45,190 nt of DNA from Pseudonocardia sp. CNS-004 (GTDB lineage: Bacteria > Actinomycetota > Actinomycetes > Mycobacteriales > Pseudonocardiaceae): positions 1-45,190 of the forward strand of contig MKJV01000124.1 of assembly GCA_001942185.1 (NCBI GenBank), in the 5' to 3' direction. Under the pieces are notes generated by a model, which did no database searches, had not been told where the DNA came from, and saw only the letters and a program-made list of their open reading frames with translations. Within the stretch, counting starts at the first letter, position 1. Every line of letters begins with the position of its first letter. Positions 1 through 8,842 of the stretch are shown piece after piece. A program made the position numbers and the translations under genes.

Positions 1-42
1 GGTTCCGGTCCCGGTGACGACGATCGTGCGTGGGCCGATCAC
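1..42 (-). CDS. bioD: Dethiobiotin synthetase, N-terminal 14 codons (runs off the window)
   Basis: A GTG at 42-40 overlaps the TGA of the first copy of the bioF end (GTGA) and reads VIGPRTIVVTGTGT before the window ends. The duplicated copy that starts at 166 reads further and completes a P-loop, GTGTGVGKT, typical of the start of BioD. BioD makes dethiobiotin from diaminopelargonate, CO2 and ATP, the step after BioF. The coupled bioF-bioD order fits an actinobacterial biotin operon. Only the start is visible, so the identification rests on the P-loop and the context. Confidence 0.6.
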   Translation of the reverse strand, partial: MIGPRTIVVTGTGT

Positions 43-99
43 GCGTGGGCCATGGCGAGCACGTCCGCCAGCACCGTGCGGACGCGGGCGAGCTCGGCG

Positions 100-166
100 C
101 GGTTGCGACGGTCTTCCCGACGCCGGTTCCGGTCCCGGTGACGACGATCGTGCGTGGGCCGATCAC
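100..166 (-). pseudogene. Duplicated, truncated bioD start
   Basis: From GTG at 166-164, overlapping the intact bioF stop as GTGA, the frame reads about 22 codons of a BioD N-terminus including GTGTGVGKT. It then runs into the second copy of the bioF 3' end, read out of frame. If the duplication is real, this start is a dead end and BioD must be made from the start at 42. If it is an assembly fault, this is the true bioD start. Confidence 0.55.
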
Positions 167-1309
167 GCGTGGGCCATGGCGAGCACGTCCGCCAGCACCG
201 TGCGGACGCGGGCGAGCTCGGCGTCGGTGACGGTGGCCCGGGCGGTGAGCCGCAGCCTGCTGCTCCCCTCGGGCACCGACGGCGGCCGGAAGCAGCCGAC
301 GCGCAGCCCCCGCTCGGCGCACCGGCGGGCCGCGGCGACGGCGACGTCGGGCTCGCCGAGCACGACGGCGACGACTGCCGACGGCGGCGCGGGTACCCCG
401 GCGGCATCGGCCAGCGCCGCGGCCACCCGCAGCACCGCACCCGGCCGGTGCGGCTCGGCCCGCAGCACACGCAGCGCGGCGAGCGCCGCACCCACCGACG
501 CGGGTGCGAGCCCGGTGTCGAAGATGAACGAGCGCGCGGTGTCCACGAGGTGCGCGGTGACCGCCGCCGGCCCGAGAACCGCGCCGCCCTGCGCCCCGAG
601 CGACTTCGACAGGGTGACCGTGGCCACCACGTCGTCGGCGCCCGCCAGCCCGGTGGCGGCGAGCAGCCCGCTCCCGCCCGGCCCCGCCACGCCGAGCCCG
701 TGCGCCTCGTCCACGACGAGCAGCGCGCCCCGGCTGCGGCAGACCGCGTGCAGCGCCGCGAGCGGCGCGAGGCCGCCGTCCACGCTGTTGACGCTCTCGG
801 TGACGACGATCGCCCGCTGCTGGGTGCGGGTGGCGAGCACCGCGTCGACGGCATCGGGGTCGTCGTGCGGCACGACCGTGACGTGCGCCCTGGAGAGGCG
901 GCAGGCGTCCACGAGCGAGGCGTGGTTGGCCGCGTCGGACACGACCAGCGTGTCCGGGCCCGACAGCGCCGTGACCACGCCCAGGTTGGCGGCGTACCCG
1001 GAGGAGAACACGAGCGCCGACTCGGCGCCGCAGAACTGCGCGACTCCGCCTCCAGCTCCGCGTGCAGCGTGGTGGTGCCGGTCACCAGGCGGGACCCGGT
1101 GCGCCCGCCCCCCAGGTCCGCAACGCCACCACCGCGCCCTCGACGACCCGGGGGTCGGTGGCGAGTCCGAGGTAGTCGTTGCCCGCGAGGTCGAGCAGGG
1201 GCTCGGTGGCCGGGCGCGGCCGCAGCTCGCGGCGCAGCCCCTGCGCGCGCCTGCGGGCGGCGTGTTCTTCGAGCCAGGCGAGCGGGTGCGCGGGATCGGG
1301 GGACGTCAC
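163..1309 (-). CDS. bioF: 8-amino-7-oxononanoate synthase (frame broken twice)
   Basis: PLP-dependent condensation of pimeloyl-ACP/CoA with L-alanine, an early step of biotin ring assembly in the cytosol. The N-terminal part ends LDLAGNDYLGLATDP, the middle gives RLVTG and FSSGYAANLG, and the PLP lysine lies in TLSKSLGAQGG. These lie in three frames. Single-base losses near 1098 and 1045 restore a continuous protein of about 382 residues, the usual length. Start: GTG at 1309, placed 8 nt after a TAACGT -10 box, so probably leaderless. The stop at 163-165 overlaps a bioD start. Confidence 0.88.
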
Positions 1310-1317
1310 GAGCGCTG

Positions 1318-1323
1318 ACGTTA
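1318..1323 (-). promoter_or_regulatory. Candidate -10 box for leaderless bioF
   Basis: On the minus strand TAACGT lies 8 nt before the GTG of bioF, the spacing expected of a leaderless actinobacterial transcript. No clear -35 box and no Shine-Dalgarno sequence is visible. The short bioF-peroxidase gap (1310-1336) must hold divergent signals. Confidence 0.4.
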
Positions 1324-1336
1324 ACTCCGTACCAAG

Positions 1337-2308
1337 ATGATCGGGGCGGAGGGAGACCACGATGACTGGTACGAACAAGGGCAGACGGGCGTGAACGCGC
1401 AGCCGGGGATCTTCGCGCTGGGCACGCCGGAGCACGGTTACCTGGAGTTCGACCTCGCTCCCGACGCCGAGCCGGTCAACCTCGTCACCGCGGCGGCGGG
1501 GCTGGTCGACCCGCTGTCGACCACGGGTGGGGTGAACCTCGTGGTCGGGTTCCGGCCCGAGCTGTGGGCGGAGGTCGCCGACCCCTCCGACGTGCCCGCG
1601 TCGGCCCGCGGCTTCGACCGCTCGCTCGTCGGTGCGGGCGGCTGGACGATGCCGGCCACGCAGCACGACGCGTGGATGTGGGTGGCGGGTGGCGACCGCA
1701 CGGCCGTGTTCGACAACGGGCGGGCCGTCGTCGCGGGCCTCGCACCGGTGGCCCGGCTGCGCCGGGAGACGACGGGGTGGCTGTACCGCCATGACCGCGA
1801 CCTCACCGGGTTCATCGACGGCACCGAGAACCCGTCGCTGCTGGAGGCGCCCTCGGCGGCGCTGGTGCCCGCGGGCGAGCCGGGCGCGGGCAGCAGCGTC
1901 GTCCTGGTGCAGATGTGGGATCACGACGGCGACGGTTGGGAGGGCCTCACCACGCAGGCGCAGGAGAAGGTCATGGGCCGGACCAAACCCGACAGCATCG
2001 AGCTGGACGACGACACGAAGCCCGCCGACAGCCACGTGGCCCGCACCGTCCTCGAGGTCGACGGGGTGGAGCTGCCGATCTTCCGGCGCAACGTGGCGTT
2101 CGGCGGGGTGGCCCACCACGGCACCGCGTTCGTCGGCTTCAGCCGCGACCAGTGGCGGCTGGAGGAGATGCTGCGCCGGATGGCGGGCGTCGGCGACGGC
2201 GTGCGCGACGCGCTGACCCGCTACACCCAGCCGGTGACGGGCGCCTACTACACGGTGCCGTCGGTGGACGCGCTCGCCGGCTTCGCCCCGCCCGACGACG
2301 AGGACTGA
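1337..2308 (+). CDS. Dyp-type heme peroxidase
   Basis: Dye-decolorizing peroxidases are heme enzymes that use H2O2 to oxidise phenols, dyes or Mn. The family GxxDG motif is seen as GFIDGTENPS. A conserved histidine region, DSHVARTVLEVDG, should give the proximal heme ligand, and it is followed by PIFRRNVAFG. The start is uncertain: ATG 1337 is listed, but a GTG at 1391 (VNAQPGIFALG) gives about 305 residues beginning where family members usually begin. The C-terminus (AGFAPPDDED) lacks an encapsulin-targeting tail, no encapsulin gene is near, and no Tat signal is seen, so it is probably free in the cytosol. Its 3' end overlaps the next gene on the other strand by 61 nt. Confidence 0.9.
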   Translation: MIGAEGDHDDWYEQGQTGVNAQPGIFALGTPEHGYLEFDLAPDAEPVNLVTAAAGLVDPLSTTGGVNLVVGFRPELWAEVADPSDVPASARGFDRSLVGAGGWTMPATQHDAWMWVAGGDRTAVFDNGRAVVAGLAPVARLRRETTGWLYRHDRDLTGFIDGTENPSLLEAPSAALVPAGEPGAGSSVVLVQMWDHDGDGWEGLTTQAQEKVMGRTKPDSIELDDDTKPADSHVARTVLEVDGVELPIFRRNVAFGGVAHHGTAFVGFSRDQWRLEEMLRRMAGVGDGVRDALTRYTQPVTGAYYTVPSVDALAGFAPPDDED

Positions 2309-4467
2309 TCGTCGGGCGGGCGGAACTCCTGCGCCTCCTCGTCGAGGACGAGGACCCGCGCCGTCGGGATGTCGAAGAACAGGCCGAGGAGCGCCGCGTC
2401 GACCCCGCTCGCGCGCAGCGCCGCCAGCTGCGCCGCCACGTTCACCATGGCCAGCGCCTCGGCCTCGCCGTAGCCGGCGGCGAACGCCGCCCGCCCGACG
2501 GGGTGCCCGGTCCGCAGCGCGTCCAGGCTGGGTGCGCCCGACGCGAGCCAGTCGCCGAGCGGGTCGCCGGGCCGCTGCCCGCCCTCGAGCAGGCCGCGCA
2601 TCGCGCCGCAGCCCGAGTGGCCGCACACCGCGATGAGCGGGACGCGCAGCACCTCCGTGGCGTAGTGCAGCGCGGCGCGCATCGACGTCCCCGCCACCAG
2701 GTTGCCCACGTTCTGCACGGTGAACAGGTCACCGGGCCCGCTGCGGGTGATCAGGTTGGGTTGGACGCGCGAGTCGGCGCAGCACAGCAACAGCCCCTTG
2801 GGGGCCTGCCCGTCCGCGAGGAGCTCGAGGGTCGGCCGGATCAGCTCGGCGGCCTGCGCGTGGTAGGCCGCGACCCCGGCCAGCAGCGGCGCGTGCGGCG
2901 CGTGGTCGACCTCCTGCCACTGCGACCAGGTCGCATACCCGTGCCGGGGCGGGTCGTCCTGTTCGCGGGCGCCCGGCTCGGTCACGACGACCTCGGCTCC
3001 ACCGGCTCGCAGCGTCGCGGTCCACGCGTCCAGGTGGTCGAACGCGGTGTGGTCGAGGTAGTCGACGACCAGCTCGACCTGCACCGGCACCCCGGCCGGC
3101 ACGGTGGCGAGGGTGCGCGACAGCGCCGGCACCGACAGGAAGCTCAGCGAGCCTTCGACGATGACCCGCCAGGGTGCACCCGTGCTCCTCGGTTCGACGA
3201 CCCGGACCCGGGCGCGCACCGCCCGTCGCAGCATCACGAGCCCCGAGAGCACGAGGCCGATCACCACCCCTTCCAGCAGGTTCAGCAGGAGCACCCCCGC
3301 GACCGTGCCCAGGTAGACGACGAGCTCGCCGTGCGAGCGGGCCGCTCGGACGTCGACGATCCGCACGAGCTGCGCCCCCACCACCACGAGCAGCCCGGCG
3401 AGCGCCGCGAGCGGGATCAGCTCGACCACGCCGACCAGCGCGATCCCGAACACCGCGACCCAGAGGCCGTGCAGCACGGCGGACGCCCTGGTGCGCGCCC
3501 CGGCCTCGACGTTGGTGGCGCTGCGCACGATGACGCCGGTGACGGGCAGCCCGCCCAGCAGACCGGAGATCGTGTTCGCGGCGCCCTGCCCGATCAGCTC
3601 GCGGTCGGGGTTCGAGCGCGGGACCCGTGGCGGCGCCCGCCGCGCGTCGGCCTCGCGCAGGAGCCGGTCCACCGCCACGGCCGAGAGCAGGCTCTCGAGG
3701 CTCGCGATCAGCGCGATCGTGAGCATCCCGCCCACGATCCCCAGCCACGGCAGGTCCGGCAGCAGCGTCGGCAGCGTGATCGCCTCGAGCAGGTCGCCCG
3801 GTAGCTCGACGCGCGGGACTGCGGGCGTCATCGAGGCGAGGGCGGTGGCGGCGACCACGGCGACGAGCGCGCCCGGCAGCACGCGCACCCGCCGGGGCAG
3901 CCGCGGCCAGAGCAGCAGCATCCCGAGCGTGGCGACGCCGATCAGCACCGCGTCCGGGCGGGCCTGCGCCACCTGGGCCGGGAGCTCGACGAGTGAATTC
4001 ACCGCCCCGGCAGGTGGGCTCCCGCCGAGCACGACGTGCAGCTGCGCGAGCGCGATCGAGACGCCGATCCCGGCGAGCATGCCGTGCACGACGGCCGGCG
4101 GGATGGCCTGGCTGTAGCGCGCCACGCGGATGCAGCCGAACACGATCTGGAGCAGGCCCGCGCCCGCCGTGATCAGGCAGGTGGCCTGCCAGCCGAACCG
4201 GGCCACCAGCTCCGCCACCACGACCGTGAGCCCGGCGGCAGGCCCGCTGACCTGTAGCGGAGACCCTCCGAACAGCCCCGCGACCACGCCACCGACGACC
4301 GCGGCGATCAGGCCGGCCATGAGCGGCGCACCCGAGGCGAGCGCGATGCCGAGTGACAGGGGAACGGCGACGAGGAAGACGACGAGCGAGGCGAGCAGGT
4401 CGGCCCGCACCGTGTCGCGGCGGCGGGGCGGGGCGTGCTGGTCGGGGCGGGACACTGAGGTGGTCAT
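2248..4467 (-). CDS. SulP-family anion transporter fused to beta-carbonic anhydrase
   Basis: A 739-residue membrane protein. Residues about 20-410 are the hydrophobic SulP transporter core, opening LVVFLVAVPLSLGIALASG. A STAS-like stretch follows (about 425-505), then a beta-carbonic anhydrase (about 530-715) with zinc ligands in CCADSR and HSGCGAM. The layout matches fusions known in actinobacteria, such as mycobacterial Rv3273. The likely role is uptake of bicarbonate or another anion coupled to CO2/bicarbonate interconversion at the membrane. ATG 4467 has a GGAG box 7 nt upstream. The last about 20 codons lie under the end of the convergent peroxidase gene. The substrate is inferred, since SulP proteins also carry sulfate. 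Confidence 0.92.
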   Translation of the reverse strand: MTTSVSRPDQHAPPRRRDTVRADLLASLVVFLVAVPLSLGIALASGAPLMAGLIAAVVGGVVAGLFGGSPLQVSGPAAGLTVVVAELVARFGWQATCLITAGAGLLQIVFGCIRVARYSQAIPPAVVHGMLAGIGVSIALAQLHVVLGGSPPAGAVNSLVELPAQVAQARPDAVLIGVATLGMLLLWPRLPRRVRVLPGALVAVVAATALASMTPAVPRVELPGDLLEAITLPTLLPDLPWLGIVGGMLTIALIASLESLLSAVAVDRLLREADARRAPPRVPRSNPDRELIGQGAANTISGLLGGLPVTGVIVRSATNVEAGARTRASAVLHGLWVAVFGIALVGVVELIPLAALAGLLVVVGAQLVRIVDVRAARSHGELVVYLGTVAGVLLLNLLEGVVIGLVLSGLVMLRRAVRARVRVVEPRSTGAPWRVIVEGSLSFLSVPALSRTLATVPAGVPVQVELVVDYLDHTAFDHLDAWTATLRAGGAEVVVTEPGAREQDDPPRHGYATWSQWQEVDHAPHAPLLAGVAAYHAQAAELIRPTLELLADGQAPKGLLLCCADSRVQPNLITRSGPGDLFTVQNVGNLVAGTSMRAALHYATEVLRVPLIAVCGHSGCGAMRGLLEGGQRPGDPLGDWLASGAPSLDALRTGHPVGRAAFAAGYGEAEALAMVNVAAQLAALRASGVDAALLGLFFDIPTARVLVLDEEAQEFRPPDDQSSSSGGAKPASASTDGTV

Positions 4468-4772
4468 CTACGGACTCCGAGCAGTCGACGTCGGGACGGC
4501 CGGCGGCAGTGCACGGTGATCGGGAAACGACCCCCCTCCGCTGTCCGTTCCGTCGGTTTCGTCCCATCGGCGAGCCCAGGACCCGACGTAACCCGGTATT
4601 CATGTTCATCTGCACGCGTCTGATCCATACTGGCCAGAGGCTCGCCCTTGTGGACCACTCGCCGCCCGTTTTGCCCCTTTCGGGCGTATTCGCGGTTCAC
4701 CCGATCCGCTGATCTCCCACCGTGCTGCGCTGGCTGCACCGCGGTAGATCGGCCCGATTACCCTCGGTCGCC
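4468..4772. other. Divergent intergenic region
   Basis: 305 nt between the SulP fusion (minus) and the PaaX-type regulator (plus). I see no convincing gene. It is less GC-rich around 4590-4700 than its surroundings and must hold both promoters. A TANNNT box sits just before the regulator start. A 91-codon minus ORF here overlaps the SulP start, has no recognisable features and was rejected. Confidence 0.5.
4759..4764 (+). promoter_or_regulatory. Candidate -10 box for leaderless PaaX-type regulator
   Basis: TACCCT lies 8 nt before ATG 4773. No Shine-Dalgarno sequence precedes the ATG (cggtcgccATG), which favours a leaderless transcript. The -35 region is weak (around TGCACC, 4735-4740). Confidence 0.4.
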
Positions 4773-5624
4773 ATGAGCACCGCCGCCGACCCCGACCATC
4801 CGGCGCTCTCCCGCCGCCGCGAGCTCGGCGCCACCAGCGCCCGCTCGCTGCTGCTCACCGTGCTCGGCGAGTTCGTGCTGCCCCGCGACAACGCCGTCTG
4901 GACGCAGGCGCTCATCGACGTGCTGGGACGGCTCGGCATCGAGCCCAAGTCGGCCCGCCAGGCGCTGGCCCGCACGGCCGCGGAGGGCCTGCTCGTGTCG
5001 GACCGCGCGGGCCGCCGCGTCCGCTGGTCGCTCACCGAGCAGGGTCGTGAGCTGCTCTCCGACGGCGCCGCCCGGATCTACGGCTTCGGCAACGCCGTGC
5101 CGGCGTGGGACGGGCGCTGGCTGGTGCTGCTCGTCAGCGTGCCCGAGGCCCGGCGCCAGCTGCGGCACCGGCTGCGCACCCGGCTCGCCTGGGCGGGCCT
5201 GGGCTCCCCCGCACCCGGCGTCTGGCTCACCCCGGACCCGGGCAAGCAGGCCGAGGCGGCCGAGGTGATCACCGACCTCGGGCTCACCGCCGCCACCAGC
5301 TCGTTCGTCGGCCCCTTCGGCGCGATCGGCACGCCGCGGCAGGTGGTGGAGCAGGCCTGGGACCTCGCGGAGGTGGAGGCGGCCTACGAGGAGTTCCTCG
5401 ACACGTTCACCGACGCCACCCCGTACCAGCCCGCCGAGGTACTCGCCCACCAGATCCACCTGGTGCACGCGTGGCGGCGGTTCCCGTTCCTCGACCCGAA
5501 GCTCCCGGGGGAACTCCTCCCCGACGGGTGGGCGGGGGCGCGGGCCGCCACCCTCTTCGAACGCCTCCACGAGCAGTGGGGCCCCGTCGCGCAGCAGGAA
5601 TGGATCCGCCTGGCGGAAGCCTGA
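4773..5624 (+). CDS. PaaX-family transcriptional regulator
   Basis: A 283-residue protein with a winged-helix N-terminus (about 15-90, with SARQALARTAAEGLL and RRVRWSLTEQGRELL) and the PaaX-type C-terminal half (YGFGNAVPAWDGRWLVLL, then GVWLTPDP). PaaX represses phenylacetate catabolism by sensing phenylacetyl-CoA; actinobacterial paralogues control other acid or CoA pathways. It stands 133 nt before the lipoprotein/CoA-transferase/carboxylase block on the same strand, so control of that block by an acyl-CoA ligand is likely but inferred. I chose ATG 4773 over an in-frame ATG at 4722 because homology-like sequence begins after it and a -10 box lies between them. Confidence 0.85.
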   Translation: MSTAADPDHPALSRRRELGATSARSLLLTVLGEFVLPRDNAVWTQALIDVLGRLGIEPKSARQALARTAAEGLLVSDRAGRRVRWSLTEQGRELLSDGAARIYGFGNAVPAWDGRWLVLLVSVPEARRQLRHRLRTRLAWAGLGSPAPGVWLTPDPGKQAEAAEVITDLGLTAATSSFVGPFGAIGTPRQVVEQAWDLAEVEAAYEEFLDTFTDATPYQPAEVLAHQIHLVHAWRRFPFLDPKLPGELLPDGWAGARAATLFERLHEQWGPVAQQEWIRLAEA

Positions 5625-5640
5625 TCGCCCTGGTGGGCCG

Positions 5641-5657
5641 ATCATTGCCAACATGAT
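5641..5657. promoter_or_regulatory. Small inverted repeat in the PaaX-lipoprotein gap
   Basis: ATCAT-tgccaac-ATGAT lies in the 133-nt gap before the solute-binding protein gene, with a TANNNT box (TAGGCT) some 25 nt further on. It could be an operator for the neighbouring regulator. The arms are only 5 bp, so this is weak. Confidence 0.2.
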
Positions 5658-5757
5658 GGGGAACAATCTCGTGGACGGTTAGGCTGCTCCCGCGACCCGT
5701 TCACCGGCAGCCGGGCTCGTCCCGTACAGCGCGGTACCGGACATCCAGCGAGGTCGC

Positions 5758-7394
5758 GTGTTCACCTCCGGCAGTACTCCCCCGACCGGCACCCGACGAC
5801 GCGGTTCCCCGTGGGCGCTCGTCCTCGCAGGCCTGCTCGCCGCTTCGGCCTGCGGCACGGCGGACCCGGCCGGCGGCGAGGCCACCACCACCCTGGACGC
5901 CTCACAGCCGTTCGGCGGCGACCCCGCGACCGAGGGCACCCCGGTCGCCGGCGGCACGCTGCGCGTCGGCATGTACACCGAGGCCCGCTCGTTCGACCCG
6001 ACGATCGGGTCGAACCTCATCGCCTCCGCGGTCTACGACTCGCTGCTGAAGATGGACTCCGCGGGCGAACCACAGCCGTTCCTCGCGGCGTCGATGACCT
6101 CCCCCGACCAGGCACCACCTGGCTCATGGGCCTGCGCCCCGGCGTCACCTTCCACGACGGCACACCGCTGGACGCCGAGGCCGTGCTGTTCAACGTCGCC
6201 CGGCAACGCGACGACCCCACCGCGCTCGGCCACCTCTACACCGAGCCGATCGCCGCGATGCGCGCGGTCGACCCGCTGACCGTCGAGTTCACGCTGAAGC
6301 GCCCCACCGGCTCGTTCCCGGTGGCCTTCGCGCTCCCGTTCTCCTCCGGCAACCTGGGCACGATCGCCTCGCCCGCCGCCGTGCGACAGCGGGGTGCCGA
6401 CTACGGGCGCCACCCCGTCGGCGCCGGCCCGTTCGCGTTCGTCGAGTGGATCCCGAACAACAAGATCGTCGTCGAGCGGTTCGACCGGTACTGGCGCCAC
6501 GGCAGGCCCCACCTCGACGGCATCGAGTTCCGCCCGCTCCCCGACACCGAGACCCGCTACGCATCCGTGGCGAACGGCGACGTCGACCTCGACATCGCCG
6601 GGTTCCACACCGAGGTGCACCGCTCCTCGCAGGACCCCGGCCTCGAGACCTACTACGGCCCCGGCGGCGACGGCGAGTTCCTCTACTTCAACGTCACCCG
6701 CCCGCCGTTCGACGACCGGCGCATGCGCGAGGCCGTGATCCGCGCGATCGACCCGGCCGCGCTGTCCGCCACCCAGTACCGGGGCGCCATGGACGGCGCG
6801 AGGACGGCGTTCGCCGAGGGCGACCCCCACTACAGCGCCGAGGCGGCCCAGGCCTACCCGTCCTACGACCCGGAGCGGGCCAGGCAGCTGATCGCCGAGT
6901 ACCGCGCCTCCGGCGGGGACCCGAACTTCACCTTCCAGGACGCCAACTCCCCCAACAACGTCCGGTACGCCACGTTCCTGCAGGCGCAGTGGGCCGCGGT
7001 CGGCCTGGACGTGCAGCTGCGGCTCGACGACATCGCGACCGTCATCATCCAGGTCGTGCAGGGCGGCGACTTCCAGATGCTGCACTGGATCACCGGGCCG
7101 TACGAGAACCCCTACCCGTTCATGTACAACCAGTTCCACACGGGCGGGATCAACAACTACGGCGGCTACTCGAACCCCGAGGTGGACGCGGCCCTCGACG
7201 AAGCCGCGAGCACCACCGACCCGGCCCGGCGCACCGCCGCCTACCAGCGCGCCCAGGTCGTGCTCAACCAGGACCTCGCCGTCGTCTGGCTCGCCCGCGC
7301 GGCGAAGGCGGCCATCGCGCAGCCGCACGTCAAGGGCGTCTCCCGGTACCTGTCCAGCGAGCTGTTCTGGGCAGACACCTGGATCGCCCGCTGA
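5758..7394 (+). CDS. Peptide/nickel-type ABC solute-binding lipoprotein (frame broken once)
   Basis: Family 5 extracytoplasmic solute-binding protein of about 545 residues. The N-terminus has a positive stretch, a hydrophobic core and a lipobox ending LAASAC, so it should be a lipid-anchored surface protein. Family features include GGTLRVGMYTEARSFDP near the start and the later LRPGVTFHDGTPLDA. The frame breaks near 6111: restoring one G gives SPDQGTTWLMGLRPG. Start: GTG 5758. No permease or ATPase genes are adjacent, so it either works with a transporter encoded elsewhere or acts as a receptor. It lies 35 nt before the CoA-transferase, suggesting it binds a substrate or precursor of that pathway (inference). 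Confidence 0.87.
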
Positions 7395-7429
7395 CCACCC
7401 CGTCCCCGCCGGTCACCTCGAGGAGAAAC

Positions 7430-8842
7430 GTGGACCCACTCGCGGACAAGGTCTACCCGTCGCCCGCCGACGCCGTCGCCGACATCCCGGACGGCGCGAG
7501 CGTCGCGATCGCCGGGTTCGGCGTCACCCACCGGTTCCCGTCGAGCCTCATCACCGCACTGCGCGACCAGGGCGCCAAGGGGCTCACGGTCTACTGCAAC
7601 GGGCTCGGGCAGCCCGGGCACCCCACCGCCCAGATGCTCGCCGAGAACCGGCAGATCGCGCGGCTCGTGGCCTCGTTCTCGTCGCGGCCGGGCCCGCCCA
7701 CCGTGTCCGAGGACCAGATCCTCGCCGGCGCCTGGAGTTCGAGATCGTCCCGCAGCACGCTCGTCGAGCGGATGCGCGCGGGCGGTGCCGGCATCGCGGC
7801 GTTCTACACCCCGGTGGGGGCCGGCACAGCGGTCGCCGAGGGCAAGGAGGTGCGGGAGTTCGACGGCGTGCAGCACGTCCTGGAGCACGGCATCCGCACC
7901 GACTACGCGCTGCTGCGGGCCCACCGGGCCGACCGGGTCGGGAACGTGTCGTTCCGCGGGGCCAGCCGCAACTTCAACGACAGCTTCGCGAAGGCGGCCC
8001 GGGTGGCGATCGTCGAGGTGGACGAGATCGTGGACGTCGGGGAGATCGCACCGCAGGACGTCGACCTGCCGGCCGCGTTCGTCGCGCGGGTCGCGCCGAC
8101 CACCGTGCACATCGACGTCGCATCCCTCCCCCGCCGCGCCGCCCGCCCGGCCGGCACCGGCCGGGAGTACGGGGGCAAGCCCGCCCTCACCCGCCAGGAG
8201 ATCGGGCACCGGGTCGCGATGCTGCTGCCACCCGGCGGCATGGTGAACCTCGGCGCGGGCCTGCCCAACCTCGCCGCCAACTTCCTCGGCGGCCGCGGCG
8301 TCGTCCTGCACGGCGAGAACGGCGTGCTGCGCTACGGCGGGTTCGTCACCGACGGCGAGCGCGACCCCGACCTGCACGACGCGGGCGGCAACTTCATCAC
8401 CCTCGAGCCGGGCGCCTCGTTCTTCGACAGCGTCACCTCCTTCGAGATCGCCCGCTCCGGGCTGCTCGACGCCGTGGTGCTGGGCGCCTACCAGGTGAGC
8501 GGGAGCGGCGACCTCGCGAACTGGTCCGTGCCCGATCGCCCCGGCGGGGGCATCGGCGGCGCCATGGACCTCGCGGTCGGGGCGCAGCAGGTGATCGCGA
8601 TGCTCGAGCACCTCGACAGCGCGGGGCGCCCCAAGCTCGTCGAGACCTGCAGCTACCCCCTCACCGCCCCCGGCTGCGTCGACGTCGTCGTCACCGACCT
8701 CGCCCTGCTGCGGCGCACCCCGCAGGGCCGCTTCCGGCTCGACGAGGTCGCCCGCGGCTTCACCGCGGAGGAGGTGCTGGCGCTCACCGACATGCGGGTG
8801 GAGGTGGCCGAGCACGTCGGCACGATGCAGGAGGCCTGGTGA
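7430..8842 (+). CDS. Fused alpha-beta 3-oxoacid CoA-transferase-like protein
   Basis: About 470 residues, a family I CoA-transferase with both subunits in one chain. The alpha half opens DGASVAIAGFGVTHRFPSSL and contains MRAGGAGIAAFYTPVGAGTA. The beta half has LGAGLPNLAANFL and the catalytic glutamate in HGENGVLRYGGF (about residue 296). Such enzymes move CoA from succinyl-CoA or acetyl-CoA to acetoacetate or a related acid. GTG 7430 follows an AGGAGA box. Codons 100-108 read as nonsense (AWSSRSSRS). A +1 reading of the same bases gives LEFEIVPQ, the conserved family segment, so two nearby errors (about 7730 and 7755) cancel and hide in an open frame. The stop overlaps the next start (GTGA). 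Confidence 0.88.
   Translation: MDPLADKVYPSPADAVADIPDGASVAIAGFGVTHRFPSSLITALRDQGAKGLTVYCNGLGQPGHPTAQMLAENRQIARLVASFSSRPGPPTVSEDQILAGAWSSRSSRSTLVERMRAGGAGIAAFYTPVGAGTAVAEGKEVREFDGVQHVLEHGIRTDYALLRAHRADRVGNVSFRGASRNFNDSFAKAARVAIVEVDEIVDVGEIAPQDVDLPAAFVARVAPTTVHIDVASLPRRAARPAGTGREYGGKPALTRQEIGHRVAMLLPPGGMVNLGAGLPNLAANFLGGRGVVLHGENGVLRYGGFVTDGERDPDLHDAGGNFITLEPGASFFDSVTSFEIARSGLLDAVVLGAYQVSGSGDLANWSVPDRPGGGIGGAMDLAVGAQQVIAMLEHLDSAGRPKLVETCSYPLTAPGCVDVVVTDLALLRRTPQGRFRLDEVARGFTAEEVLALTDMRVEVAEHVGTMQEAW

Larger units (their letters stand above)
1..223. repeat. 124-bp tandem duplication across the bioF/bioD junction
   Basis: Bases 1-99 are identical to 125-223 (offset 124). The repeated unit holds the last codons of bioF with its TGA and the first codons of bioD. 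The second copy of the unit is 100-223; the first begins outside the window. The unit is not a multiple of three. It may be a true tandem duplication or an assembly fault; the exact identity and the many frame errors nearby make a fault quite possible. Confidence 0.9.

Noticed and set aside
1310..1336. BioQ/BirA operator in the bioF-peroxidase gap
   Set aside because: A GTTAAC palindrome is present, but it does not match a known biotin operator well enough and overlaps the likely -10 box.
2260..2308. Encapsulin-targeting tail on the Dyp peroxidase
   Set aside because: The C-terminus ends APPDDED without the usual hydrophobic tag, and no encapsulin gene is near.
1915..3804. 629-codon plus-strand ORF opposite the SulP-carbonic anhydrase gene
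   Set aside because: No family features; the minus strand gives a full-length recognisable fusion protein.
4464..4739. 91-codon minus ORF in the SulP/PaaX gap
   Set aside because: Overlaps the SulP start in another frame, no ribosome site, no recognisable sequence; occupies the promoter region.
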